The notes: generated by a model not told the origin, from the letters alone. 64,000 bases of DNA from JAJEBT01 sp965214975 (GCA_965214975.1 OZ244055.1:930001-994000); one strand, 5' to 3'. Positions 35,087 through 44,730 are shown, counted from the first letter of the stretch. A program made the numbers and translations.

Positions 35087-35162
<76 letters not shown>

Positions 35163-35172
35163 GTTTTCCGCG

Positions 35173-35748
35173 TCACCGGCGGCTGCCGCCCTTGCCGGCG
35201 GCGGCGAGCAGCCGGACGACGTTCCGCCGGTTGTCCCGCTCGGCCCAGTCGAGAGCGGTTCGGCCGGTGAAGTCCGTGGCCTCGGGGTCGGCGCCCGCGC
35301 CGAGCAGGAGCCGCACCGCCGTCGGGTAGCCCTTGGAGGCGGCGATCATCAGGGGCGTCATGCCGCGGCGGTTCCTCTTGTTCGCCTTCGCTCCGGCCCC
35401 GAGAAGGAGTTCGAGGATGCCGGTGTGGTTGCCGGCCGCCGCGTAGTAGGCCGCCGTGTTGCCGAACCTGTCCACGAGGTCGAGACCGGCGCCGCGGTCG
35501 ACAAGCGATGCGGCGAGATCCTCGTAGCCGTAGACGGCTCCCAGAATCAGCGCGGTCCGGCCTTCGGGGTCCGTCACGTCGGGGCTCTCGCCGCGGTCGA
35601 CGATCTCCTCCGCCGCGGTCGGGTTGTTGGAGAGAGCGGCGTCGATCAACGGCCTGTTCGCGAGCAGGTCGGTCTCGGCGGATGCGGCGCCGGCCAGACC
35701 GAGGACGCAGACGACGGCAACGGGGATGAATCTCCGGAGGAGCGTCAT
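35173..35748 (-). CDS. secreted ankyrin-repeat protein
   Basis: A 191-residue protein with a Sec signal peptide (RFIPVAVVCVLGLAGAASA) followed by about four ankyrin repeats. Repeat hallmarks are EGRTALILGAVYGYEDLAASLVD, GNTAAYYAAAGNHTGILELLL, GMTPLMIAASKGYPTAVRLLL and GRTALDWAERDNRRNVVRLL. Exported to the periplasm or beyond. Bacterial ankyrin proteins mediate protein-protein contacts; this one has no extra catalytic domain, so its partner is unknown. It is convergent with the tRNA gene. Confidence 0.88.
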   Translation of the reverse strand: MTLLRRFIPVAVVCVLGLAGAASAETDLLANRPLIDAALSNNPTAAEEIVDRGESPDVTDPEGRTALILGAVYGYEDLAASLVDRGAGLDLVDRFGNTAAYYAAAGNHTGILELLLGAGAKANKRNRRGMTPLMIAASKGYPTAVRLLLGAGADPEATDFTGRTALDWAERDNRRNVVRLLAAAGKGGSRR

Positions 35749-36290
35749 GACCCGATAGTCGCGGTCCCCGCGTGCGAGGTCAAGGGATCCCGGAAGAGTC
35801 CGGAGATCTTCCGAAGGCCGCGCGACAGGCCGGACCGCGCGATTCGGGACGGGCCCGCCGAGGCGGAAACGGGCGGCGTTGCGGGGCCGTCGGCGATTCC
35901 GCGAGCGGCCCTCTTCCGCCTGCTGCGCCGAAACCCGGAACCGGTGTCTTCCGCGGGATCCCGATCGAGCTCCCGCGGCGCGTCCCGGACGCCCGCATGC
36001 CGCGCGCGAGCGGAATTCCGGGACGCGCGCTTCCTAGGAGCCTGTCCGAGTAATAGCAAGACGCCGAAAATTCGAGGACATGATCTCTTTTTGTCCTTTA
36101 TACGTTCACTTTTCATCTGCCAAATATCGTTTGGCAACGGCATTTTTACGAATACTCGGACAGGCTCCTAGGGCGGACCGGCAACATCGGCATCCAAAGG
36201 GCGAAACAACAACGAGGAAACGTTCCAATCCGATCCGGAACGAGGACGTCGTGAACGGCGTTCGATTCGTTGCGATCGTGCTTCAGATGC
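35749..36290. other. intergenic; contains a MITE-like element
   Basis: 542 bases between the ankyrin gene and the TRAP operon's 3' end. Apart from the inverted-repeat element at 36033-36172, the open frames show no similarity. No terminator with a T-run was seen. Confidence 0.5.
36033..36172. mobile_element. MITE-like element with 20-bp perfect terminal inverted repeats
   Basis: CCTAGGAGCCTGTCCGAGTA at 36033-36052 is repeated in perfect inverted form at 36153-36172. The 100-base interior is strikingly AT-rich for this genome and contains a second hairpin (TGCCAAA at 36118, TTTGGCA at 36130). CTAG at each outer edge could be the target duplication. There is no transposase. This is a miniature element mobilised in trans, or the collapsed ends of an IS. 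Confidence 0.75.
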
Positions 36291-37613
36291 TCAGAACCCG
36301 AAGAGAAGCTGCGGCAGCCAGGTCGCGGCGCCGGGGAACAGCGCCACCAGCGCCAGCGTCGCGAGCTGGGCGAAGACGAACGGCGTGACCCCGCGGTACA
36401 TGTCGCCGTAGGTGATTTCCTTCGGCGCGATCGAGCGCAGATAGAAGATCGAGGGAGCCATGGGCGGCGTCAGATAGGAGGTCTGGAGGATGATGCAGAC
36501 CATCACGCCGAACCACAGCGGGTCGATGTCGGCGCCGGTGATGATCGGCCCCGCGACCGGCAGGACGACGATGAGCACGGAGATCCAGTCGAGGATGAAG
36601 CCGAGAACGAACACCACCGCGAGGAACACGATGACGATCTCGGTCGGCCCGAAACCCTGGCCCTCGATGATGCCGGCGACCAGCTCGTCGCCGCCCTGGA
36701 CAATGAAGACGCTCGCGAACAGGACGCCGCCGACCACGATCAGCATGACCATCGACGTCACCCTGACGGTCTGGGCCAGCGCTTCCTTCAGCATCGTCAT
36801 CGAGAAGCGCCCGTAGAGGGCGCTCAGCAGCACCGCGCCGAGCGCGCCCATGGCGGCCGCCTCCGTCGGCGCCGCGACGCCGGCGAAGATGCTGCCGAGC
36901 ACCGCGACCACGAGAAATGTCGCCGGCAGCAGCGCGGTCGCGGTGAGCCACAGCTTGTCGCCGAGCGAGCGCCCGCCGTCTCCGGGCTCGATCCCCGGCC
37001 CGGCGTCGCGCTGCAGCGCGCAGCGGACGACGATGTAGAGCAGGAACAGGCCGACCATGAAGCCTGCCGGGATCAGGATTCCGGCGAACAGGTCGCCCAC
37101 CGACGTCTCCGTGATCGAGGCGTAGACGATGATCACGATGGAGGGCGGGATCGTGGTGCCGAGCGAGCCGCCGGCGCAGACCGTGCCGGCGGCGAGATCG
37201 CGCCGGTAGCCCGCGCCGAGAAGCGCCGGCACGGCCATGAGCCCCACCACGATCTCGACCGCGCCGACGACGCCGGACGAGGCCGCGAAGACCCCGCACA
37301 TGACGATGGTGGTGACGGCGAGGCCGCCGCGGAAAGGTCCGAACCAGACCTTGATCGCCTCGAACAGCTTGGCGGCGATGCCGGCGCGTTCGAGAACCGC
37401 TCCCATGAAGACGAACAGCGGGATCGCGGCCAGGATGAAGTTCGAGGACACGTCGAACAGCCGGCTGTGGAACTGCGTCGGCAGCGCCATGCCGAACTCG
37501 ATGACCCCGAACGCGAAGGCGGTGGCGATCAGGCTCAGCGCCACCGGGATGCCCGCGAACACCAGCAGGAAGAGCATCGGGAACATCCAGGCGGCGAGCG
37601 AGACCTCAGGCAT
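36291..37613 (-). CDS. dctM: TRAP transporter large permease, DctM type
   Basis: A 440-residue inner-membrane protein with about twelve hydrophobic segments. DctM motifs are GIPVALSLIATAFAF, AIPLFVFMGAVLERAGIAAKLFE, GGSLGTTIPPSIVIIVYASITETSVGDLFAGILIPAG, and the second-half counterpart LDWISVLIVVLPVAGPII and QTSYLTPPMAPSIFYLR. It overlaps the end of dctQ by eight bases and is the last gene of the TRAP operon. The sodium- or proton-coupled import uses the binding protein at 38210-39274. Confidence 0.94.
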   Translation of the reverse strand: MPEVSLAAWMFPMLFLLVFAGIPVALSLIATAFAFGVIEFGMALPTQFHSRLFDVSSNFILAAIPLFVFMGAVLERAGIAAKLFEAIKVWFGPFRGGLAVTTIVMCGVFAASSGVVGAVEIVVGLMAVPALLGAGYRRDLAAGTVCAGGSLGTTIPPSIVIIVYASITETSVGDLFAGILIPAGFMVGLFLLYIVVRCALQRDAGPGIEPGDGGRSLGDKLWLTATALLPATFLVVAVLGSIFAGVAAPTEAAAMGALGAVLLSALYGRFSMTMLKEALAQTVRVTSMVMLIVVGGVLFASVFIVQGGDELVAGIIEGQGFGPTEIVIVFLAVVFVLGFILDWISVLIVVLPVAGPIITGADIDPLWFGVMVCIILQTSYLTPPMAPSIFYLRSIAPKEITYGDMYRGVTPFVFAQLATLALVALFPGAATWLPQLLFGF

Positions 37614-38158
37614 TCTCTCCGTCCGGCGTTTCGACGTCGCGGTGCGCGAGCGGGGAGGGTTCGAATCCGAGAGCGGCGCGGACGTGACGGACGCATTCGG
37701 CGGCCATCTGCAGGAACAGCGACGCGAAACCCGCGAAGATCCCGCCGAACAGCGGCCACAGCGCCGGCTTCCACGGGCTCGCCGGATCGACCTCTCCGGT
37801 GAGCAGCGCCTCGAGCCACTCGGTCCACGCGCCGAGGACCAGAAACGCCATCGCCGGAAAGATCAGGACGACGTAGGCGAAGACGTTGATCCAGTCCTGC
37901 GCCCTGCGGGGCAGCCGGGTCGACAGGAAATCGATCCGGATGTGGCCGTTGCGGCGCAGCGTGTGGCCGGCCGCGAACAGGAAGCAGACGCCGTTCAGCA
38001 TGTAGGCGACGTCGTAGGCCCCAGAGCGTGGGCCGCGAGAACAGCCGCCGCGAGACCACCTCGTAGACCATGTCGGCGACGAGGGCGGCCAGCATGACCA
38101 TCGCCGCTCCCGCGAGGATTCGCGAGATCCCGTCGGAGAGCGCGAGAAAGCGGGTCAT
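37606..38158 (-). pseudogene. dctQ: TRAP transporter small permease DctQ, single-base frameshift
   Basis: The start at 38158 gives FLALSDGISRILAGAAMVML and VADMVYEVVSRRLFSRPTLW. The frame then shifts, and the remaining DctQ continues as AYDVAYMLNGVCFLFAAGH, GHIRIDFLSTRL, down to the stop at 37606. One extra base in a run of four C (38019-38022 on the plus strand) explains the shift. Without it the product would be about 183 residues, normal for DctQ. Either the gene is freshly broken or the run is a sequencing or assembly error. Both flanking TRAP genes are intact. Confidence 0.85.
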
Positions 38159-38162
38159 GCCG

Positions 38163-38206
38163 CGCGACGGCGCGGGCGGAGGCGCACCGCCGCCCGCGCC
38201 GTCGCG
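38163..38206 (-). promoter_or_regulatory. 17-bp perfect hairpin between dctP and dctQ
   Basis: CGCGACGGCGCGGGCGG (38163-38179) pairs with CCGCCCGCGCCGTCGCG (38190-38206) around a ten-base loop. It starts four bases past the dctP stop and ends five bases before the dctQ start. It is very stable and has no T-tract. Confidence 0.7.
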
Positions 38207-38209
38207 TTT

Positions 38210-39274
38210 CTAGTTGTGCCGGTAGAAACCGAACTTCTTCCAGCGCGTGTAGAAGTCCCAGTAGGAGCCCGAAACCCGGGCCATCCACGGGTTGCCCTTC
38301 GCCGACTGCTCCTCGGCCTGCCGCCGCGACCATTCCCGCCCGAGTCTCTCGATGGCCGCGACGGCGTCGGCGTCGAGGGTCGACCATTCGTTGCGGCCCT
38401 GCATCAGTTTCTCGATGGCGTCGAGATCCTGGACCCCGACGCTCGCCGCGGTCTCGATGCCCGAGTAGATGGCCGCCGCCCGGAGCTGGTCCTGGAGGCG
38501 TTTCGGCAGGGCCTTCCAGTCGGCGAGTCGGAACACCGCCTCGTTGGCGTGGGCCGGCGAATGCAGGCCCGGGACGATGATGTATCTGGCGATCTTGTGG
38601 AAGCCGAGCTTGATGTTGCTCGACGGGGTGGTGAACTCGGTGCCGTCGATCACCCGCCGCTCGAGGGCGGTGTAGATGTCCGGCGGCGGGATGACGGTCG
38701 CAGAAGCCCCGAGCGAGGCGAGAATCTCGGCCCACGGCCCCGCGGTGCGGATCTTCATGCCCCTGAGGTCGTCGAGCTTCTCGATCTTGCGGTGCGAGTG
38801 CAGGAAGATCTCGGTCGATCCGAAGCCCGCGGGCATGGAGGCGAGCTCCTGCGTCTCGGCGCGGAAGTCCGAGAGAAGCCCGGCGCCGCCGCCGGCCATG
38901 TACCAGTGGATGAACTCCTCCATCGGCATGCCGCCCACCGGCCCCCCGAAGATCCCGTTGGCGGGATCCTTGTTGACCGCGAAGCCGGCGTAGCAGAAGC
39001 AGATGTCGGCCGTGCCCTTGCGCACCGCGTCCCAGGCGTCGAACGGTCCGGCGAGCACGCCGACCCCGAAACCCTTGATCCGGACCTCGCCGCCCGTGAA
39101 CAGGTGGACGGCGTCGATGTAGCGCTGCATGTAGTTGTTCCAGAAGCCGCCCTTGTGGGCGACGAAGGAGGTCAGCTTCCACTCGTGTTTCTGGGCCGCG
39201 GCCGTCTGGGCCAGCGGGCCGGCGAAGACGGCGGCGACGGCCGCCGCAGCCGCGAGGATCCTGACTCCGGTCAT
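38210..39274 (-). CDS. dctP: TRAP transporter substrate-binding protein, DctP type
   Basis: A 354-residue periplasmic protein. A signal peptide (RILAAAAAVAAVFAGPLAQTAAA) is followed by WKLTSFVAHKGGFWNNYMQRYIDAVHLFTGGEVRIKGFG. The family motif is LDDLRGMKIRTAGPWAEILASLGA, with the substrate-coordinating Arg in KIRTAG, followed by DIYTALERRVIDGTEFTTP. It heads the P-Q-M operon. An 18-bp hairpin lies in its leader and a 17-bp hairpin directly after its stop. The ligand is likely an organic acid. Confidence 0.92.
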   Translation of the reverse strand: MTGVRILAAAAAVAAVFAGPLAQTAAAQKHEWKLTSFVAHKGGFWNNYMQRYIDAVHLFTGGEVRIKGFGVGVLAGPFDAWDAVRKGTADICFCYAGFAVNKDPANGIFGGPVGGMPMEEFIHWYMAGGGAGLLSDFRAETQELASMPAGFGSTEIFLHSHRKIEKLDDLRGMKIRTAGPWAEILASLGASATVIPPPDIYTALERRVIDGTEFTTPSSNIKLGFHKIARYIIVPGLHSPAHANEAVFRLADWKALPKRLQDQLRAAAIYSGIETAASVGVQDLDAIEKLMQGRNEWSTLDADAVAAIERLGREWSRRQAEEQSAKGNPWMARVSGSYWDFYTRWKKFGFYRHN

Positions 39275-39301
39275 CGGTGCTCTCCCTGTCCGGTTCCCGT
39301 T

Positions 39302-39343
39302 CCCGGGCGGCTCCGGCGCGAAGCGGCGCCGGAGCCGCCCGGG
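39302..39343. promoter_or_regulatory. 18-bp perfect hairpin in the dctP leader
   Basis: CCCGGGCGGCTCCGGCGC (39302-39319) and GCGCCGGAGCCGCCCGGG (39326-39343) pair around a six-base loop. It lies 28 bases upstream of the dctP start and 94 bases before the divergent HTH gene. It could be a leader attenuator, an operator or a terminator facing either way. Confidence 0.55.
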
Positions 39344-39436
39344 CTCGGCGGGCATCCTGCCCGATTCGCGGTTCCCGCGCAAAGCGGCGCGCGGCCTCTG
39401 TTGCGACTTCGGGGCGAAAGGGCTATGAGATCGGGC

Positions 39437-39720
39437 ATGTCCGAACCTTGCATCGTGGGCGGCAGCATGGAACAGGAACGGCGCGTGCGGGAACCCGAGA
39501 ACGTCGTCTGGCAGACGCGCCGCCGGCCCCAGACAGGGTTCGAGCGCGCGCTCGCCGACGCTCTCGAACGGGCTTTCCTCGACGGGGTCGAGGAGCTCGA
39601 CGCGCTGGTGGCGCGGCTCAACGCCGACGGCGTCCGCGACGAGAATCACCGGCTCTGGACCGCGGAGAGCTTCCGCGCGGCCATGGCCCGCCTCGGGGCG
39701 CCGGACGGGCGGGGGGAGGC

Positions 39721-39724
<4 letters not shown>
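39437..39724 (+). CDS. recombinase-like helix-turn-helix protein
   Basis: A 95-residue protein (ATG 39437; in-frame ATGs at 39425 and 39467 are alternatives and the ribosome-binding site does not decide). The core VVWQTRRRPQTGFERALADALERAF, then LVARLNADGVRDENHRLWTAESFRAAMARLG, matches small proteins annotated as recombinase-like HTH, from the similarity to the C-terminal HTH region of serine recombinases. In other genomes they occur, as here, at the start of Rieske-oxygenase and ABC-transporter operons, which suggests a local regulator. Its stop overlaps the ATPase start (ATGA). Binding to DNA is inferred only. Confidence 0.72.
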
Positions 39725-40509
<785 letters not shown>

Positions 40510-40551
40510 GACCGGACTTTCGCAATCTTCATCCGCACAGGGAGACAGACC

Positions 40552-41526
40552 ATGAAACTCGCCAGATTCGCGTTCGCCGCGGCCGCGGCGTCGCTGGCCG
40601 CCGCCGCCTTCGCGCCGGCCCAGGCCATGACCAAGGTCGACTACCTGCTGCCCGCGCCGGGGTTCCTGCCGGCCTTCGCGCCGTGGCAGCTCGCCCGCCA
40701 CAAGGGCTACTACAAGGCCGAGGGCCTCGACGTCACGTTCCAGACCGCCAAGGGCGGCGTCGACGTGGCCAAGCAGGTCGGGGTCGGAAACGCGCCGGTC
40801 GGCGGCGGCATCGGCGACACCGCGATGCTCGTCCGCCCCAACGGCATCGAGGTGCGCTCGGTGGCGGTGCTCGGCGGCGGCTCGCTCGTGCAGCTCGTCG
40901 CGCGCGCCGACCGCGGCATCCGCGCGGTCGAGGATCTCAAGGGCAAGAGGATGACCGTGCTGTCCTACCAGGACACGACCTTCTACGCCTCCCAGGGCAT
41001 CCTCGCCTCGCGCGGACTGACGCGCAACGACGTCGAGATCCAGGCCGCCGGTCCGCAGGGCGTCTGGAAGCTGTTCGTCGAGGGCAAGGTCGACGCCATG
41101 ATGGGCGTGCCGGACTGGATCGGCATCGCCCGCGGCGCCGGGGTCGAGATGAAGATCTTCAACGCCATGGACTACTTCCCGTCGATGGCGCAGGCGATCC
41201 TCGCCTCCGACGAGATGATCCGGAGCAACCCCGGCCTCGTCCGCGGCCTCGTCCGGGCGACGCTCAAGGGCCTGCGCGACCTGATGGCGGATCCCGTCGG
41301 GGCCGCCGGCGACTACGTCAAGGCGGTGCCGCGCTGGGCCGAGAGGGAGGCGGCGATGGCCGGCACCTTCCGGCTCTACAACACCTACACCTGGCCGGGC
41401 CAGAAGGTGCTCGGCGAGATGGACGAGAAGCGGCTCTCGAAGCTCCAGGACTTCTATCTCGAGGCCGGATTCATCAAGAAGCCGACGCCGGTCGGGGATC
41501 TCTACACCAACCGCTTCGTCCGCTAG
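40552..41526 (+). CDS. ABC transporter substrate-binding protein (SsuA/NMT1 type)
   Basis: A 324-residue periplasmic protein with a signal peptide (AAAAASLAAAAFAPAQAM). The fold is that of SsuA/TauA/ThiY: VDYLLPAPGFLPAFAPWQLARHKGYYKAEGLDVTFQ, then VGGGIGDTAMLVRPNGIEVRSVAVL and LKGKRMTVLSYQDTTFYASQGIL. The ATG has AGGGAGA upstream. The ligand could be a sulfonate, an aromatic acid or a pyrimidine; the family alone does not decide. The neighbouring oxygenase points to an aromatic or sulfonated compound. Confidence 0.88.
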   Translation: MKLARFAFAAAAASLAAAAFAPAQAMTKVDYLLPAPGFLPAFAPWQLARHKGYYKAEGLDVTFQTAKGGVDVAKQVGVGNAPVGGGIGDTAMLVRPNGIEVRSVAVLGGGSLVQLVARADRGIRAVEDLKGKRMTVLSYQDTTFYASQGILASRGLTRNDVEIQAAGPQGVWKLFVEGKVDAMMGVPDWIGIARGAGVEMKIFNAMDYFPSMAQAILASDEMIRSNPGLVRGLVRATLKGLRDLMADPVGAAGDYVKAVPRWAEREAAMAGTFRLYNTYTWPGQKVLGEMDEKRLSKLQDFYLEAGFIKKPTPVGDLYTNRFVR

Positions 41527-41528
41527 CG

Positions 41529-41574
41529 GCGCGCCGGGGGCGGCCGGATGCTCGCCGCCTTCACGCCGGCGCGC
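41529..41574 (+). promoter_or_regulatory. nested hairpin over the permease start codon
   Basis: GCGCGCCGG (41529-41537) pairs with CCGGCGCGC (41566-41574). Inside, GGCGGC (41539-41544) pairs with GCCGCC (41554-41559), placing the permease ATG (41548) in the loop. It lies directly after the binding-protein stop and could limit permease translation. Confidence 0.55.
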
Positions 41575-42330
41575 ATCGCCGCGAGCCTGGCGCTGCTCGC
41601 GGCGTTTCTCGCGGCGTGGGAGTTCGGCCCCGAAGCGCTCGGGATCAAGTCCTACATCGTTCCGCCGCTCTCGGCGGTGGCCGTCGGTCTTGCCGAGATG
41701 CAGGCTTTCGACGGCCTTCTCGGCCATGCCGGCGTCACCGCGTTCGAGGTCGCGGTCGGGTTCCTCCTCGGCGCGCTGCTCGGCATGGCGGTCGGGTACG
41801 TGCTGGGGATCTCGCTGACCGCCGAGGTCGTGCTGTCGCCCTACATCCTGGGACTCCAGATCGCGCCGAAGGTGGCCTTCGCGCCGCTTTTCGTGCTGTG
41901 GTTCGGCTTCGGCCTCGAGCCACGGATCGTGGTCGCGGTGCTGATCGTGTTCTTCCCGATCATGGTCAACGTCATGACCGCGGTGCGCGGCGTCGACGTC
42001 GACCTGATCAACCTCGCGCGCTCGTTCAAGGCGAGCCGCATGCAGATCTTCTGGAAGATCGAGTTCCCGGCCTCGATGCCGGCGCTGTTTGCGGGGCTCA
42101 GGATCGGGGCTACACTGGCGGTGATCGGCGTGACCGTGGGCGAGTTCGCCGGCGGAAACGTGGGCGTGGGCTACCTGATCGTGCTCACCGCCGGCGCCGC
42201 CGAGACGGCCAAGGTGTTCGGGGCCATCATCGTGCTCACCGCGATCGGCATCGTCGCCTACTGGCTGGTCGTCGCCGCCGAGCGGAGGGTTCTGCACTAC
42301 CTGCCGGGCCGCCCGCTCGACAGCCTGTGA
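41548..42330 (+). CDS. ABC transporter permease (nitrate/sulfonate/taurine type)
   Basis: A 260-residue inner-membrane permease of the SsuC/TauC family with about six hydrophobic segments. The EAA-loop region is DLINLARSFKASRMQIFWKIEFPASMPALFAGLRIG, a textbook match including the G at the loop end. AFAPLFVLWFGFGLEPRIVVAVLIVFFPI precedes it. The start codon is the ATG at 41548, which lies in a hairpin loop. Rieske oxygenase follows 12 bases after its end. Confidence 0.93.
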   Translation: MLAAFTPARIAASLALLAAFLAAWEFGPEALGIKSYIVPPLSAVAVGLAEMQAFDGLLGHAGVTAFEVAVGFLLGALLGMAVGYVLGISLTAEVVLSPYILGLQIAPKVAFAPLFVLWFGFGLEPRIVVAVLIVFFPIMVNVMTAVRGVDVDLINLARSFKASRMQIFWKIEFPASMPALFAGLRIGATLAVIGVTVGEFAGGNVGVGYLIVLTAGAAETAKVFGAIIVLTAIGIVAYWLVVAAERRVLHYLPGRPLDSL

Positions 42331-42342
42331 CGGAGGCCGACC

Positions 42343-43386
42343 ATGGCGCAACCGGTTCCCGAGGAGGCGCGCGAGCGGGTCGCGCTCGGCCCGCTCAACC
42401 GCTGGTGGCCGGTCGCCGCCGGCTGGATGGTCGGGGACGAACCGGTCGGGCTCACCCGGCTCGGGGAGCGGATCGTGCTGTGGCGCGACGCCGACGGCGC
42501 GGTTCGGTGCCTGGAGGACCGCTGCCCGCACCGCGGCGCCCGGCTGTCCATGGGCTGGAACCTCGGCGACCGCCTCGCCTGCTGGTACCACGGCGTCGAG
42601 ACCGGCGCCGACGGCGTGGTGCGCGACGTGCCGGCGGTCGCCGAATGCCCCATGGTCGGGCGGCGCATGGTCAAGGCCTATCCCTGCATGGAACGCATGG
42701 GGGGCGTCTTCGTGTGGTTCGGCGACGCGCTCCACGAGGATCCCGGCGAGTTCCGGATGCCCGAGGAGTTCACGTCGCCGGAATGGGCGGCGATCCTGTG
42801 CACCGCCCGCTGGAACTGCAACTGGCTCTACGCCGTCGACAACGTCATGGATCCCATGCACGGCGCCTATCTCCACGCCGTCTCGCACTCCATGGCCGAG
42901 GGCGACCGCGAGGCGCGGATGGCCGTCGAGGACACCGGCACCGGGTTCGTCTTCGGCAAGACCGGCCAGCGCGGCGTCAACTTCGACTGGATCGAGTGGG
43001 GCGACACCGGCGCGTTCTGGCTCCGGGTCTCGCCGCTGCCCTACCGCCGGGAGGCGGGGCCGGGCGGGCATTTCGGGATCCTGGGCTTCGTGACGCCGAT
43101 CGACCGCGACAGCTGCCGGGTCTTCTTCTGGCGCACCCGCAAGGTCGACGGCTGGCGGCGCGACGTGTGGCGCTTCATGTACCGGCACAAGCTCGAGGAA
43201 CTGCACTGGGCGGTGCTCGAGCAGGACCGCGTCGTTCTCGAGGCCATGGACCCGGACGCCCGCGACCGCGAGTTCCTCTACCAGCACGACACCGGACTCG
43301 CCCGCGTGCGCCGCTATCTCGAGAAGGAGGCCGAAGCCCAGCTCGGCGCGCTCGCCGGGCGCCCGGCCGCGCGGGAGGCGGTCTGA
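42343..43386 (+). CDS. aromatic ring-hydroxylating / O-demethylating Rieske oxygenase (VanA-like)
   Basis: A 347-residue oxygenase of the VanA/phthalate-oxygenase class. The Rieske 2Fe-2S ligands are C-P-H in EDRCPHRGARLSMGW and C-x-x-H in LACWYHGVE. The mononuclear iron site is in YAVDNVMDPMHGAYLHAV (two His and an Asp). The length is that of one-component alpha subunits that need a separate reductase; no reductase gene is in the operon. The substrate is unknown; the SsuABC-like importer upstream and SDR and cupin downstream suggest a pathway for an imported aromatic or ether compound. Confidence 0.9.
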   Translation: MAQPVPEEARERVALGPLNRWWPVAAGWMVGDEPVGLTRLGERIVLWRDADGAVRCLEDRCPHRGARLSMGWNLGDRLACWYHGVETGADGVVRDVPAVAECPMVGRRMVKAYPCMERMGGVFVWFGDALHEDPGEFRMPEEFTSPEWAAILCTARWNCNWLYAVDNVMDPMHGAYLHAVSHSMAEGDREARMAVEDTGTGFVFGKTGQRGVNFDWIEWGDTGAFWLRVSPLPYRREAGPGGHFGILGFVTPIDRDSCRVFFWRTRKVDGWRRDVWRFMYRHKLEELHWAVLEQDRVVLEAMDPDARDREFLYQHDTGLARVRRYLEKEAEAQLGALAGRPAAREAV

Positions 43387-43396
43387 CGGCGGCGCC

Positions 43397-44146
43397 ATGG
43401 CGACGGTTTCGCTGCGCGACAGGCGGATCGTGATCACCGGAGCCGCCCGGGGGCTCGGACGGGCCTTCGCCGAGGCGGCCGTCGACGCGGGCGCCCGCGT
43501 CGTCGTGGCCGACGTTCTCGAGGACGCCGGCCGCGAGACCGCGGAGGCGCTTCGCGGCGCCGAGTTCGCGGCCGTCGACATGGCCGAGCCCGCCTCGGTC
43601 GCGTCGCTCGCCGCGCGGGCCGGCGAGCTTCTCGGCGGCATCGACGGGCTCGTGAACTGCGCCGCGCTCGCGACCGGCATCGGCGGCCGCGGCTGCGAGG
43701 AGATCGACGTCGAGACCTGGGACCGGGTGATGGCCGTCAACGCCCGCGGCCCGTGGCTCGCGGTCCGCGCGATGGCGCCCGCGCTCCGCGCCGCGGGCAA
43801 CGGCAAGATCGTCAACATCGCCTCCGACACCGCGATGTGGGGCGCGCCGCTGCTGCTGCACTACGTCGCCTCGAAGGGCGCGGTGATCGCGATGACCCGC
43901 TCGCTCGCGCGCGAGCTCGGCGGCGACGGCATCGCGGTCAACGCGGTCGCGCCCGGGCTCACGCTCGTGGAGGCCACCGAAGGGGTGTCCGCGGAACGCC
44001 ACCGCGCCTACGTCGAGGGGCGGGCCATGAACCGCGCCCAGCTGCCCGGCGACGCGGTCGGGGCGGTGCTGTTCCTGCTGTCGGACGCCGCGGATTTCGT
44101 GACCGGGCAGGTGCTGCCGGTCAACGGCGGCTTCGTGCTGAACTGA
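43397..44146 (+). CDS. SDR family oxidoreductase
   Basis: A 249-residue classical SDR: IVITGAARGLGRAFAEAAVD, then the NCAAL version of NNAG, catalytic Ser in VNIASDTAMWG, and YVASKGAV with Tyr-x-x-x-Lys. The C-terminus VLPVNGGFVLN is typical. It starts ten bases after the oxygenase stop and is in the same operon, so it may oxidise the alcohol or diol produced upstream. Confidence 0.9.
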   Translation: MATVSLRDRRIVITGAARGLGRAFAEAAVDAGARVVVADVLEDAGRETAEALRGAEFAAVDMAEPASVASLAARAGELLGGIDGLVNCAALATGIGGRGCEEIDVETWDRVMAVNARGPWLAVRAMAPALRAAGNGKIVNIASDTAMWGAPLLLHYVASKGAVIAMTRSLARELGGDGIAVNAVAPGLTLVEATEGVSAERHRAYVEGRAMNRAQLPGDAVGAVLFLLSDAADFVTGQVLPVNGGFVLN

Positions 44147-44160
44147 AAGGAGACCGATCG

Positions 44161-44730
44161 ATGAACGCCGGAACCGACGACAGGGCGCCGGGCGGGGAGT
44201 TCCCCGGCGGGCGCCCGGCGGAGGGGCAGAGCCTCGCGGACTGGATGGAAACCCGGATCGCGCGGTTCAGCACCCGGAGCTACGACTGGGACGTCCTCAA
44301 GTTCCAGGCGGATTTCGACCCCAGGTACCGGCGCGCGCAGATGCGCTACGTCGGAACCGGCGGCACCGGCAAGGGGGCGGACGCGAACACCGTGCCGTCG
44401 GAGCACTTCACCTTCTCGACCATGGTGCTGCCCCCGGGCTGCGAGGGGCCGCCGCACGTCCACGACGACGTCGAGGAGGTCTTCTTCATGCTGCGCGGCG
44501 CCATTCGCCTCACCGTGCGGGACGGCGCGCGCGAATGGGAGACCGTGCTCGGCGAGAGGGATCTGGTCTCGGTGCCGCCGGGCGTCTACCGGGGCCTCGT
44601 CAACGAGGGCGAGGAGGAGGCGCTGATGTGCGTGATGCTCGGAAGCCCGAAGCCGGCGGTTCCGTCCTATCCGCCCGACCATCCGCTCGCCTCGGTGAGG
44701 CGCCAGGAGCCCGCGCCGCGGAAAAGCTGA
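44161..44730 (+). CDS. cupin domain protein
   Basis: A 189-residue single-cupin protein. The metal-binding motif 1 is PPHVHDDVEEVFFMLRGAI (G-x5-HxH-x3-4-E pattern) and motif 2 is in VPPGVYRGLVNEG, where the usual His is replaced. An N-terminal 75-residue extension has no recognised domain. The start at 44161 has AAGGAGA at ideal distance, the best ribosome-binding site in the operon. A ring-cleaving, isomerase or sensory role is possible. It ends the operon just before the foreign restriction block. Confidence 0.85.
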   Translation: MNAGTDDRAPGGEFPGGRPAEGQSLADWMETRIARFSTRSYDWDVLKFQADFDPRYRRAQMRYVGTGGTGKGADANTVPSEHFTFSTMVLPPGCEGPPHVHDDVEEVFFMLRGAIRLTVRDGAREWETVLGERDLVSVPPGVYRGLVNEGEEEALMCVMLGSPKPAVPSYPPDHPLASVRRQEPAPRKS

